A DNA stretch of 64,000 nt from Chenopodium formosanum (lineage: Eukaryota; Streptophyta; Magnoliopsida; Caryophyllales; Amaranthaceae), in the NCBI GenBank assembly GCA_024500155.1, contig CM044862.1, positions 23,409,501-23,473,500 on the forward strand, read 5' to 3'. Made by a program: the position numbers and the translations under genes. Shown one piece after another: positions 1-10,286 of this stretch. The notes beneath the pieces are model-generated. The model was not told the origin of the DNA, searched no databases, and saw only the letters and a program-made list of their open reading frames with translations. Numbering within the stretch: the stretch's first letter is position 1; every line of letters starts with the position of its first letter.

Positions 1-914
1 GGAATTGACATTACGATTAGGGACAAATAAAATAGGGAGCCGCCAACAAGTTTTTAAGGAACTTGTAAACCGTTCACGGATCATAAAAAGGCAACCACGA
101 TAAGGGACAACGATAGGCAACGATTGACCCGTGAAGGTTACACCCCATTCATAATCCATGAGATTACTAATTCCATATGGTTCGGAACCACGAAAGGAGG
201 ATCGGGGATGATGGTACGAAGTGAGTCATGGAGTCACATTCGCCCGTATTGGCCTCTACTCGATTCTTATAGTGAGAAGCATTCCTGTGATCTCAAAGGC
301 ATACAATAAAATATTCAATTTGCTCCAAACTATTATTTAACTAAATTGGTTCAAAATTAATGCGCACATAATTCTAAAAACTTGGTGATCACTTGATTAA
401 ACAACAAGATTAAAAAGGAACCTAAACCGGTTGTCCAAATTATCTTATTAGTCGTGATTTTCAATTACATATTCCCTTTAACATGCAATATTGTGATCAA
501 AATAAATAATAGAATTAATATAAACATAAAAAGAACCAATTTAATCACAATTCTAACAACAGAAAAATCGTTAGAAAAATAATAATAAAAAGAGCATAAC
601 TCTTACTTTGAATCTGTTTGCTTGCAACTACAAAATAATAAAACGAGTCAGTAACTTCAAGGAAATAATAAAACAAAAATTAAATTAAATTAAATAAAAA
701 CAAGGTTAATTTTGGGGCCAAACCCTCAAACGATTCTACCTTTCACGCCTTGGTTTAAGGATAGAACCTCGAGTAAAATATGGACTCCTTTGAGTGCTTG
801 AAGAGGGAATTTTGAAGTGAAGAGGGTAGGCTAGTGTTTAGGTTAAGAGCATAGGAGAGAGAAAAATAAGAATAATAGAATTCTGGTTGCCCCCGTTCAT
901 CAGAAATGAGGGGG

Positions 915-922
915 TATTTATA
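915..922 (-). promoter_or_regulatory. LTR TATA box
   Basis: The minus strand reads TATAAATA inside CCCTATAAATACCCCC, about 64 bp downstream of the nearest dyad motif of the U3 array. The copy in the 5' LTR is at 17998-18005. Confidence 0.75.
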
Positions 923-985
923 GGGAAATGTGCTGAGGGAGCACACGGAACCCTAAAATGATAAAAAAAACCCTAAAAAAATATC

Positions 986-1255
986 CCGTGACACGGTTAG
1001 AGTGTACCGTGACACGGTTAGACTGTACCGTCAGACGGTACAAGTTCCCGTGACACGGTCAGTCTTTGCAGTGTCGCGGGAAATTTTCAGAAAACGGAAC
1101 GGAAAACGCGTTAAGGGTTTACGCGGAAAGGACGCGGAGCTTCCCGTGTCACGGCAGACCTCCCGTGTCACGGGAAGTCCCACCGTCAGACGGGATGTGT
1201 TCCCGTGACACGGTCAAGCCTGACCGTGACACGGTCAAGCCTGACCGTCACACGG
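986..1255. promoter_or_regulatory. Dyad-motif array in U3 (CCGT-N3-ACGG, about 21-bp period)
   Basis: Eleven copies or near copies start at 986, 1007, 1028, 1048, 1069, then 1144, 1163, 1183, 1203, 1224 and 1245. Central triplets are GAC, GTC, CAG or CAC. Successive starts are 19-21 bp apart, apart from one 75-bp step. The block sits directly upstream of the minus-strand TATA box. Its function is unknown; the spacing suggests protein sites on one face of the helix. Confidence 0.85.
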
Positions 1256-1645
1256 TCAACTCCAGTCCACTTTTCCGTCTAAATTCATTTTTAACCCTAA
1301 TTTCTTTCGGCTTTTTGAGTGCCGATTGATAATTACGGGCTTTTTTCTGACTCTTAATATTCGGGCTAAAATGAGAAAATAATAAATAAAATTAAATAAA
1401 ATATTTGGGCCAAAAATAATAAAATAAAATAAAAAAAAGGTTTTGGCTTAAAATTAATTAACAAATTAAAACTATGCTTTTATCAAACACCAAGACTGAT
1501 CCATGGACCTTTCAAAAATATGAATTTAATAAAATACGATTTTTTAAGCACTCTCGGAATTAAATACTATACCCGACCAACAGCGGCGGTGAAAGGTTAT
1601 TTATCATCGGACTTGGTTTTGGGGAGACATTTTTAGGTGTCTACA

Positions 1646-1659
1646 GAAGCCCCCACTTT
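1646..1659 (-). other. Polypurine tract of element 1
   Basis: The minus strand reads AAAGTGGGGGCTTC directly before the TGTAGACACC start of the 3' LTR. Element 2 has the same tract with one base changed (29903-29916), and roughly 130 bp upstream of both tracts are clearly related. Confidence 0.9.
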
Positions 1660-1864
1660 GACTGAGTTTGTAGAAACGTCAGTTTCGAAAACGATAGTCA
1701 AAGTAGTCGATAGGGACGGAGAATGATTTAAGACGTTCTGCGATCCTAAATCAATCTGTATACGCCGATACCTGCAGAAAAATGTTAGTTCTACAGATAA
1801 AAGAATAAAGGGATAGAATACATATCTGACACCAGTGTATCGGTGACAAATGAATTTGGTAGCT

Positions 1865-2285
1865 TCTTATGCTTGAAGGAATCCACCGGATGACGTTTGT
1901 TGAAATGCTTTCCATGCTTGAGGAAAGCCGACAGATGAGTTTGGTAGCTTTCTAAGCCTGAAGAAAGCTACCGGATAATACTTTCCATGCCTGAGGAAAG
2001 TCGACGTATGAATTTGGTGTCATTCTATACTTGAAGAATTCCACCGATAATGCCTTCCATACTTGAGGAAAGCCGACAAAGGAATTTCGTGGTTTTCTAT
2101 ACTTGAAGAAAAATCCGCGGATGATGCTTTCCATGCCTGAGGAAAGCCGACTTGGCGGTTTTCTATACTTGAAGAAAAATCCATCGATAACGTTTTCCAA
2201 GCCTGAGGAAAGCCGACTTGGCGGTTCTCTATACTTGAAGAAAAATCCACCGATAACATTTTCCAAGCCTGAGGAAAACGACGGT
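1865..2285. repeat. Tandem repeats of 65-75 bp near the 3' LTR
   Basis: About six imperfect units carry a core like gaggaaagccgac at roughly 1918, 1993, 2064, 2139, 2204 and 2271. Short overlapping ORFs here only reflect the repeat. Tat elements are known to gain satellite-like repeats in this 3' untranslated zone (work of Macas and colleagues). A stretch of related flank continues from 1660 to 1865. Confidence 0.85.
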
Positions 2286-2511
2286 TGCTGAAAATTGATA
2301 AGTGAATGCTTAAAATGCCGAAAAATAGGCTTTGACGCTTGCTAGGGGTAAAATGGTAATTTTAGTCCCCCTTAAATATCAGTTGAGATTTTCCGCGTAA
2401 TTCTAGCGAAAAATAATCGCCCAATAAGCTCGGAAAATCAGTCAAACTGGTCAAAAGGCCAAGAATATTCCCTGACCAAGCTCAGTTTTGTCGCGCCACG
2501 TCACCAGGTTC

Positions 2512-2564
2512 CCGTGACACGGTCAGGGATTCCCGTCAGACGGGACTAGTATCCCGTGTCACGG
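2512..2564. promoter_or_regulatory. Dyad array upstream of the antisense PMD gene, block 1
   Basis: Three copies start at 2512 (GAC), 2533 (CAG) and 2554 (GTC), exactly 21 bp apart. A long T-run follows (about 2576-2607), then a pyrimidine-rich stretch to 2760 that looks like promoter or 5' UTR but has no clear TATA box. Confidence 0.8.
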
Positions 2565-2802
2565 GACCCCTATTATTTTTTTTCTTTTTTTTTTTTTTTT
2601 TTTTTTTGCTGTTTGAATTAGTCAAAGCAACAGTTACTTTCTTTTTTGTCCTTTTCTGTCTTTAAATTCGCATACTTGTTTTCACACTTTACCATTTCAC
2701 ATTTCTTCTTCACACTTGCTTTCACCTTTCACCATTTTTGCTTCTCTCTTACCAAAAACTGCCGCGCCACGTTTAAGGTGAACCGCCGGCCGTCAAAGCT
2801 TA

Positions 2803-3018
2803 CCGTGACACGGTTAAGGGCAACCGTGACACGGTTGTTCTGATTTTTGTTTTCTTTTTTTATTATTTTCTTTTGTCTCGTTTTGCTTCTGCCTTGCTGC
2901 TGTTGTTGCTGTGTCCGCCGGAACTGCCGCCTAAATCATCGGAGCTCCGTCAGCTTTGAAGCTCGCCGTGACACGGGACTGCTTTGCCGTGTCACGGTTA
3001 TTGTTGACCGTGTCGCGG
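2803..3018. promoter_or_regulatory. Dyad array upstream of the antisense PMD gene, block 2
   Basis: Copies start at 2803 and 2824 (21 bp apart) and at 2966, 2987 and 3008 (21 bp apart), with a degenerate copy near 2947. They lie inside a small Cys-rich ORF that I regard as spurious. A GTAAGT donor-like site at 3131 may open a 5' UTR intron of the downstream gene; the acceptor is not certain. Confidence 0.75.
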
Positions 3019-3559
3019 CAGTCGTGCTGGTGGTCGGGAATTTGTTTTTTGAATTTTGGAGTTCGATCTCACCAATTTGCTGTAATTCCTCGATCTTCTC
3101 CTCATTTTTGAATCTTTACACACATCCATGTAAGTTCTCTTTGATTTTTGCTTTGAATTTGCTTCACATTAACAATTTCATGACAAACCCTAAAAAAAAT
3201 CAATTTGGGGGTTTTTGATTTTGAAGCTTTATGTTGAAATTCTTGCCATGATTTTATTTGTATATGTGTACATGTGTGTTTGTGAGAAATTCGAGATAAA
3301 AATTGCATGATTAGATGGAGAATTGAGCAAATCACCCATTTTTGGGTGCTACTTTGTGAGATAATGTTCATGCTTTGAAATGGTGAAAAAATAGTGATGA
3401 ATCTTGTGAAATGGTGTGTTGATGTATACGTACTATATTGTCATGGAGAACATAGTATCATGCGGATAGGGGCACTGTAGTATCAGTTTGTCATGGAGAA
3501 ACTAAATACTATAATTTTTGCCAATTTTTAGCCTTGAGGTAAAAATTTAGCGTATAATT

Positions 3560-3786
3560 AAATAATTAAATAACTCAGGAAATGATGCCGAGTATTTAGA
3601 TTATTATTTTGCAATTTAATATGTTTAGGAAATGATGCTAAACATTTATATTTTGATAAAATTTAGCATATAATTCAATAAACAACTAAATAGCTTAGGA
3701 AATGATGCTAAGTATTTAGATTTTATTATAAATATGCAATTTGAATTAAATGTTTAGGAAATGATGCTAAACATTTAGATTATGAT
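3560..3786. repeat. Four imperfect repeats before the PMD start codon
   Basis: The phrase aggaaatgatgc followed by an A/T-rich tail recurs four times between about 3576 and 3775, the last ending only bases before the ATG at 3793. The stretch 3020-3560 upstream is AT-rich with no gene seen. Confidence 0.7.
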
Positions 3787-3792
3787 AATAGC

Positions 3793-6380
3793 ATGCCTAG
3801 ACGACGAGATTGCGACCTTTCTACCCGCGGTCGGCGTCGGGCTTTTCGGGAGGACACTCCCACTGTCCCTGAGGGCGTGGACGACGACGTCTTGGAGTCC
3901 GAGCCTCGGACTTCTACGAGTAGGGGTAGGTGGGTTCCGCCTCCCTGGACTCCAGACCAGTTGGTTTTCTGCCGTGAAAACCACGTTTCTCATCGTGCAC
4001 TTTCCGGCATAGTCGATGGCACACTTCGCCAACATGGTTCCGGGGCCGGTGATTTGATTCCTCGACTTCACCAGGTCATTACGGAGGATCCTGCTACGAG
4101 CGCCCTATGGGAGGCGTCTGGCTTGGTCGATTTCTATGCGGCGATTGTAGGGTTTCGCAACCCCCGGGGTTGCGGCGCGACGGTTGTTCGTGCGTTGTTG
4201 GAGTATTTTTGGGATACTACCAACACGTTTCACTTTGCCTGGGGGGAAATGACGGTGACCCCTTTAAACTTCAGCATGATCAGCGGGCTGCGCTTTACCG
4301 ACCGGGCAGTAGGCCAGATGTCTGATCTATCCTGGACATCGGCTGAGGTAGTTGATTTGTTAGGTCCGATCGTTCAGCACATCAGGACTCGTCCGGTGTC
4401 ACGAGGTGGTCCTAGGAGTGGACGATCGGAGTCGGCTTCAGTTCTTGCTCGCGGCTTCGATATGGAGGACACGACGGCCGAGCAGCGGGTGCGGATCTTC
4501 ATCTTGATCCTGATCTCTATGACCCTCTCTACTGATAAAATGCCACGCGTGCTCCTTTGTTACCTCCCTTCTTTGGCCAAGATTCCCGAGATAGGATCCT
4601 ACAGCTGGGCCAGTCTTGGATACGCGGATCTTCTTCTATCTCTACGTCATGGCTGCCGTCAGCTGAATGACGAGTCCCCTGTCACTGTTTACAGCCTGTG
4701 GAGAGTCGTAGAGGTGATGATCTTTTCCCTTTCTTGTTCCATTTCGGCTTTTCGATTCGTATGCTGAATGTTATTTTTGTTGCAGTTATGGTTCTATGAG
4801 TACTTTCCAGGCTTGGCTCCTCGCCGGCGTCGGGGAGTGGTCCATGACTTCCCCGTCGGGGCCAGCTGGCGTGACCGAGGAGAGTCACGGGTGGAGTCTG
4901 TTCCGGCGCTTCGTGGGGTACTACGCCGAGGCACCTCTTTCGTTGGCGTAAGGATTAGCTTTGTTGCGTTTTTTCCTTCTGATGTTGTTTCTGTCGTTTC
5001 ACGCCTAACATTTTATGGTTTTCAGGTTCCCATTGATGTTCAGTATCGTCCTTTGGCCGGGATGACTGATCTGCCCGAGGCCCTACGTCTTTCAGTGTAC
5101 CGTACCATTTTGGTTGGTACTGGGCGCTTCGTCTGGTATTTGGGGGAGCGAGTCGTCCGTCAGCATAGCGGCGATCGCTTTGTGGTGCCTTCTTCCCCGC
5201 CAGAGTCGATGCTGGACTCCCGCTTGATCAGAGGGTTGATCAACAGGGGAGAACGCTACACTTTTCCGTGGCAGGAGCTTGTTCACATGGAGAGTGACTA
5301 CGCGCGGGATTTGCTTCCCTCTCTGGCTCCTCCACCCCGTCTTCCCGAGGTATGATTTTGAGAATCTTCTTTACTAGTCTCTGTTTTAAATAGTCGAATA
5401 ACTTGATTATTCGATCATATTTTCAGAAGACCATTCACCCTGTGGGGAGGATTCAGATTCCTCCTCAGTCTGTCCGCTACCCTGGGCCGATCGGTATCAC
5501 GGAGGACCATATTGCTGACGCGCCGGAGGGTTATAGACAAGCGCAGGAGTCAGTGCCTGAGGCTTTTGAGCCGGTGAGTTTTCTTCGACGTATTATCCAC
5601 TCTTTTAATGCTGCTTATTACTGATTTTTCTTTGTTTTGTCCTCAGCCTAACCACCCGGAGGTGATGGGAATTATGAAGCTGGTGGACGCGCTGAAGTAT
5701 TACATTATCAAGCTTCGGCGTGGTGCGAGTTGTCGGAGCTCTAGCGACGTCCTTGAGGTATCACTTATTACTTTTTCATTTCTACCATTTGTTTTGTTTT
5801 GCATCATTGACACCTTTTGATTTTGTGTTTTTTTCAGGAGCGACGGAGGTCCCGCTCGCGCTCGAGGCCCAGAGGCTCGGACGAGGAGGAGCTTGGTCGT
5901 AGTAGACGATCTCCTGAGGCTCACCGGCGTTCTCAGCGAGAGCCGCAGACTACTCAGCCGTTCCAGGAGGCTCAGTGGCAGCAGGGGCAGTCTTCTCAGC
6001 GTCCGTCATTTTCACAGCCTCCAGTTCCTGAGTTTGGGTCTCCCTTGGATCCTGGTTCATTCTCGGCCCCATTATCCGGGGTTCCTCCACCACTGTCGGG
6101 CCTGTTCTCGGTTCTGCTATATGGGACGATGCCTTCGCCGACGATTCCAGTATCTTTTGGCCAGTCTACTCCGCTTTCCGGCTGGACAGGTCCTGCTTTG
6201 AGCTTGACTACTACTGGGCCTGCGGGGACTAGTAGGGACGCTACTCCCCGTACTCGGATGGTCGAGGGACTCTTTGGTTCGCCGTTTCCATACACACAGG
6301 GGGTCCACGTGCACAGGGACAAGATGAGACCGATTCTGATTCTAGAGATTTTTGACCGAGGGTTTATGTGCATACTATGA
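3793..6380 (+). CDS. Antisense PMD (plant mobile domain) protein, six exons
   Basis: I read six exons: 3793-4713, 4786-4947, 5026-5349, 5427-5573, 5647-5757 and 5838-6380. The five introns are 72-80 bp, all GT-AG and all phase 0, giving 735 residues with no internal stop. Residues 143-166 hold the PMD core (TNTFHFAWGEMT then MISGLRF), and splicing restores LWFYEYFP at 308-315, another family hallmark. The C-terminus is Arg/Ser-, then Gln/Pro-rich. PMD proteins related to Arabidopsis MAIN/MAIL1 act in the nucleus in gene and transposon silencing, and antisense PMD ORFs are known in Tat elements. The gene faces pol and is preceded by dyad arrays. It may be a captured host gene; its role in the element is unknown. 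The start is the first ATG of the frame, and a 5' UTR intron is possible. Confidence 0.82.
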
Positions 6381-6869
6381 TGACACTTGATACATTTATG
6401 TATTACGACTCTTTGTACATTATTTACAGTTTAAATATCTACTATTGTGTGTGTTAGTGTGTGTTTTGAGACTCTTTGTGTGTGATTGTGTACTTAGTAA
6501 TGACACGATGAAAAAAGACATAAGTGGAGTAATGGAGGGTACCGACCTTCCCCAAAAGAAGAGAAATAAAATTACCTTCCCCAAAAGAAAAGAAAAGAAA
6601 CGAAATAAAGATAAAATGATGAATAAATGACTAAAAAAAATCTTCCCCAAAGAGAAAAATAAAAAATAAAAAAATAAAAACCATCGTAAAATAAAGATAA
6701 AAATAAAAAATAAAGATAAAGAATAAAATAAAAAGGTGAGAATTTTATTAGGAACAGAACTCTCAGAAAAGACTAAAAAAAAACAAAAAAACAAATGTTA
6801 AAGATAAGAAAATACAAAAAAATCCGGATAGATACGGAAAAGATGAAACAAAAGCAGGCGCGGAAGGTG
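6381..6869. other. Spacer between the two antisense genes
   Basis: The 3' flank of the PMD gene is followed by A-rich low-complexity sequence (about 6560-6840) with runs such as aaaataaag. No gene is seen; ORFs on either strand are simple-sequence artefacts. Confidence 0.6.
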
Positions 6870-6960
6870 CCGTGACACGGCACTGTTCACCGTGTCACGG
6901 CAAAACCTGCCGTGTCACGGCAAAGATTCCCGTGACACGGTGGAATTTCCCGTGTCACGG
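6870..6960. promoter_or_regulatory. Perfect 20-bp-phased dyad array before the DUF7745-like gene
   Basis: Five intact 11-mers start at 6870, 6890, 6910, 6930 and 6950, exactly 20 bp apart, with centres GAC, GTC, GTC, GAC, GTC. A TATA box follows at 7033 and an ATG at 7112. This is the cleanest array in the window. Confidence 0.9.
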
Positions 6961-7032
6961 GAAGCTTATTATTCAGCAGTTTTATCCACGCGTGCGAAAA
7001 GATAAATTCTGGGCAGTTTCGAGCGCTTTTGC

Positions 7033-7041
7033 TATAAAATA
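7033..7041 (+). promoter_or_regulatory. TATA box of the antisense DUF7745-like gene
   Basis: TATAAAATA lies 72 bp after the last dyad motif and 79 bp before the preferred ATG, a normal plant core-promoter geometry. It suggests that the antisense gene has its own promoter. Confidence 0.65.
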
Positions 7042-7111
7042 AGACCAGATTATTCATGATATGCATAATTACGAAACACAAAATAATTTAGAATTTCATA
7101 TTTCAATAATC

Positions 7112-8667
7112 ATGTCTCAGAATTTTGATAATACATTGCGCGACTGGTCTTACTCTTTGACCAATGCTGAAAAAAGAGAGTTAGAATTGTTTCATGTCAG
7201 GGGTTTGCTAGCCCTGCGACATGTAGCTATTGAACATGATTTTCTTAGGGCAGCAATAGATTATTGGAGTCCAGAAACGCACTGTTTCAAATTCGATTAT
7301 GATGAAATCTGTCCTCTGCCGGAGGAATTTGGGGCAATTTTTGGATTTCCTGCTAGGAATCTTATAGCCATGCCTACTTTACGTGAATACTATTACCAAG
7401 ACTTTGAACGCCATCTGAATCTAACAGATCCAGATTTAAATAGAATTGTTTGTGGTAATGAAGTAGACATAGAAAAACTTGCGAACTTATATTTTAATCG
7501 CCCTGTCTCTGAGTCTTATCATGTGTATCGTAGAAGGGCATATATTTTTTACATGTTTAGCAAGCTACATTTTGCAAACGGTAGGGTAGGACATGCTTTT
7601 CTAGCGTCTGTGCTTGAGCATGTAGAATCCGGAAGATCTCCTATGCCGACGTGCCTTGGAGAAACATTTCGTGGTTTAGACGAGGCAAAATCTGACCGGA
7701 AAGCCATCAGGAAGGGCTCTCTGGTACTATTACAGGTAAAAATACGCTCTGAATAGCCCCCGTGACACAAAACAGTCACCGTGTCGCGGTTAGGTTCTGC
7801 CGTGACACGGTCAAAACTGCTGTGTCACGGGAATCTGCATTTTTTTTTTTTTCCGACGATTAATGTTTTTGTTTTCTTGTTTTGCAGATTTGGTTGATGG
7901 AGCGTTTGGAATTATTTGAAGCCCCTGATGACATTGAAAAATATGGCCCTAACGACTTAGTTCGTAGGAAGAAGAATTCTTCTGCGAACATGTCGTATGA
8001 AGATTGGAAAAATTTCTTTGCAAAGAGAGAATTTTCCATTCGTTGGGTGGTGCCTTGGTGGAGGCTTACTAGGATGGTTGGCACGAATGAAACACCATAT
8101 TGCCGTGTTCCTAGTATCTCCAAATTGACTTTTTACTGTCCCTCTCGACTGATGCGGCAGTATGGACTTGAACAAGTAATTCCACGCTATAACGATAGTC
8201 CTCGTGAAGTATCGTTGCATGAAAGTAACGTTCACAAGTACGAGACTTATTGGATTGGAAGACCTTTGTGGACCGTTTCTGCAAGTGACCAAGCTCCTCC
8301 TCCTTTATCTAGTGCATACAAGGCATGGTTGAACCCTAGAAGCAAGAGAGAACGATTCGGATCACGCAAGTCTGATGTGAAGAGTCGTCTTGGAGATAAG
8401 AAAGCTCCTCTTAAAGATCGCCTAGGTCCGAGAACACAAGGAATTGAGTTTAAGACTCCTAAGATGCCAAGGAAGAAGACCTATGTGAAAGGAAAGGGTA
8501 AGGAAAAGATGGTGTATAGGGAGAAACAACCAAAAAAGTTCAAGAAAGGTGAAAGGGGCGAAAGCTCGACTAGGGTTGTGACGGTTCGGGCTACAAAAGA
8601 CACACTAATGGTGAGGGCCGACCTAATTGACCAAGAGAAGGATGTCCCTAAAGAGAAGAGAGATTAG
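7112..8667 (+). CDS. Antisense DUF7745-like (Ogre ORF1-type) protein, two exons
   Basis: Exons 7112-7735 and 7888-8667 are joined across a 152-bp GT-AG phase-0 intron, giving 467 residues with no internal stop. An upstream in-frame ATG (7061) exists, but 7112 (MSQNFDN) fits the TATA spacing better. Residues 51-80 (YWSPETHCFKF, then LPEEFGAIFGFP) resemble the DUF7745 family common in plant retrotransposons, which is PMD-like in layout. The splice joins LVLLQ to IWLMERL, again PMD-like. The C-terminus (about 300-467) is very Lys/Arg-rich, so nucleic-acid binding and nuclear location are plausible. It follows the PMD gene in tandem and is convergent with pol. The function is unknown and the family call rests on motif memory. 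Confidence 0.75.
7760..7830. promoter_or_regulatory. Dyad array inside the DUF7745-like gene intron
   Basis: Four copies start at 7760, 7779, 7800 and 7820 (19-21 bp apart); two are intact and two have lost one arm. They fill much of the 152-bp intron, so the motif has been kept out of the coding exons. Confidence 0.8.
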
Positions 8668-8964
8668 ATCAATAGTGCTTTGCATTTTATTATTTAATTT
8701 TTATTTAAAATAAGGCGTATGATGCCAATATTGTAGTCGCATTTATTTTAATAATAATAGCGCATTTATTTCTTAAATAAAAATTACAATGACTTTTATA
8801 TATTATCCGAGTCAAGGAGTCGGACGCAATGGAAGAACAAAGCTAGAACAGGAAATTCGCAACAAATGCGCCAATAAATAAAACGGGAAATTAAAAAAAA
8901 CTGCCGTGTCACGGTCAAAAGGTCCCGTGACACGGTTGAAGTTCCCGCGTCACGGCAAAACTCC

Positions 8965-8995
<31 letters not shown>

Positions 8996-9158
8996 TTAAT
9001 TTTTGCCGTGACGCAATGTTGAACCGGGCAAATATTAAATCAATGGAGGGAGTATGTTTTTTTATTTTAGTGTGGCCGGGCCCCCTTGAGGGGTTGCCTA
9101 CGTATCCTAAAAAGGAATCAGGCCAGATGTAGCTCTATTGGGTCATGAACCCATGCGA
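8668..9158. other. Convergent 3' spacer with a three-copy dyad array (8904-8955)
   Basis: This region separates the ends of the DUF7745-like gene (plus) and pol (minus). It is AT-rich, has a T-run near 8965-8998, and carries dyad copies at 8904, 8925 and 8945. No gene is seen. Confidence 0.75.
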
Positions 9159-10286
9159 CTAGGCGTAGAACTTTTTGAGTTGATCCAAGTTGGTTAAATT
9201 ATGGAAGCCGTTACCGTCCATGTCTACCAATTGTGCCGCTCCGCCGGACAGAATGGCTTTAACAATGTACGGTTCTGACCAGTTTGGTCTGAATTTTCCT
9301 CTTGGATCTAACACATTTTTGCGGAGGGCCTTAAGCACTAGGTCACCCTCCTTGATGGTCCTGGTCTTGACTTTTTTATTAAAATGTCGTGCCATACGCT
9401 GTTGGTAGGTTTGGACATGATGCAAAGCTGCCAAGCGTTTTTCATCAAGCAAGACCAGTTCGTCGTATCTTGCTCTAATCCAGTCGACTTCATCTAGTTG
9501 GCTTTCCAATGCGATTCGGAGAGAAGGTATCTCGAGCTCGATTGGTTGTACCGCTTCGACGCCATAGACCAAGGAAAAGGGGGTAGCCCCTGTCGATGTT
9601 CGGACAGAGGTTCGATAACCCCAAAGGGCGAAATGTAGTTAACTTGGCCAATCTTTATAATTTTCCGTCATCTTTTCGATGATGGTTTTCACGTTTTTGT
9701 TGGCCGATTCGACTGCTCCGTTTGTTTGTGGTCTGTAAGGTGATGATCGATGATGTTTGATGTGATATTTCTGCAACAATTCCGCGCATTCGGCTTGGAA
9801 ATGTGTTCCATTGTCACTGATCATCTCATGTGGTACCCCATAGCGGCATATAATATTTTTCTCAATGAATTGAGCTACATGTTTTGCCGTCAGCTTGGCA
9901 TATGAGGCTGCCTCAACCCATTTGGTGAAGTAATCGATTGCTACGAGAATGAATTCATGCCCCCCTTGTCCTGGTGGTGTGATTTTTCCAATGATGTCGA
10001 TGCCCCAAGTGGAGAAAGGCCATGGAGAAGTATACGTGTAGAGAAGTGAAGGTGGAACATGCTGTAAGTTTGCATAGATTTGGCACTTCATACATTTCTT
10101 GACGTACTCGTGACAATCTCGCTCCATAGTAGTCCAATAGTAACCTTGTCGTTGAATCTTTTGGACTAACATCTTTGCATTCATGTGAGTTCCACATATA
10201 CCAGCATGAAGGTTTTCCATGGTTTTATGTGCTTCTTTTTTAGTTACACATAAGAGATTCCTTCCTGTTGCGGTTCTCTTATGGAG
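9159..10286 (-). pseudogene. Integrase part of element 1 pol (two in-frame stops)
   Basis: This continues the pol frame after a TAA at 10287-10289 and contains another TAA at 9639-9641; it ends with KKFYA and TAG at 9159. In order: a His/Cys zinc-binding region (His residues near LHAG and GTHMN, then CMKC), and a DDE core with GID before IIGKI, SDNGTHF (about 9808-9825) and NGAVE. A C-terminal tail follows, with no chromodomain. Integrase inserts the cDNA into the host genome. The aligned codons in element 3 are sense (Glu and Lys), so these stops are changes in this lineage. Because the LTRs are young, the copy was probably mobilised in trans or mutated just before or after insertion. Confidence 0.88.

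Larger units (their letters stand above)
1..1645 (-). repeat. 3' LTR of element 1 (lacks about 71 bp beyond the window edge)
   Basis: It matches 17081-18745 almost base for base and ends, in element orientation, with TGTAGACACC at 1645. The minus-strand order is U3 with dyad arrays (1255 down to 986), TATA box (922-915), then an A-rich transcribed part. It has one fewer 21-bp dyad unit than the 5' LTR. Confidence 0.95.

Noticed and set aside
1952..2291. Repeat-containing proteins in several frames
   Set aside because: All are by-products of the 65-75 bp tandem repeats.
2847..3218. Small Cys-rich secreted-like protein
   Set aside because: The ORF crosses a dyad array and poly-T-derived sequence; no independent support.
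6870..6960. CRISPR-like array (regular palindromic repeats with unique spacers)
   Set aside because: Units are 11 bp with 9-bp spacers, the context is a plant retrotransposon, and no cas genes exist.
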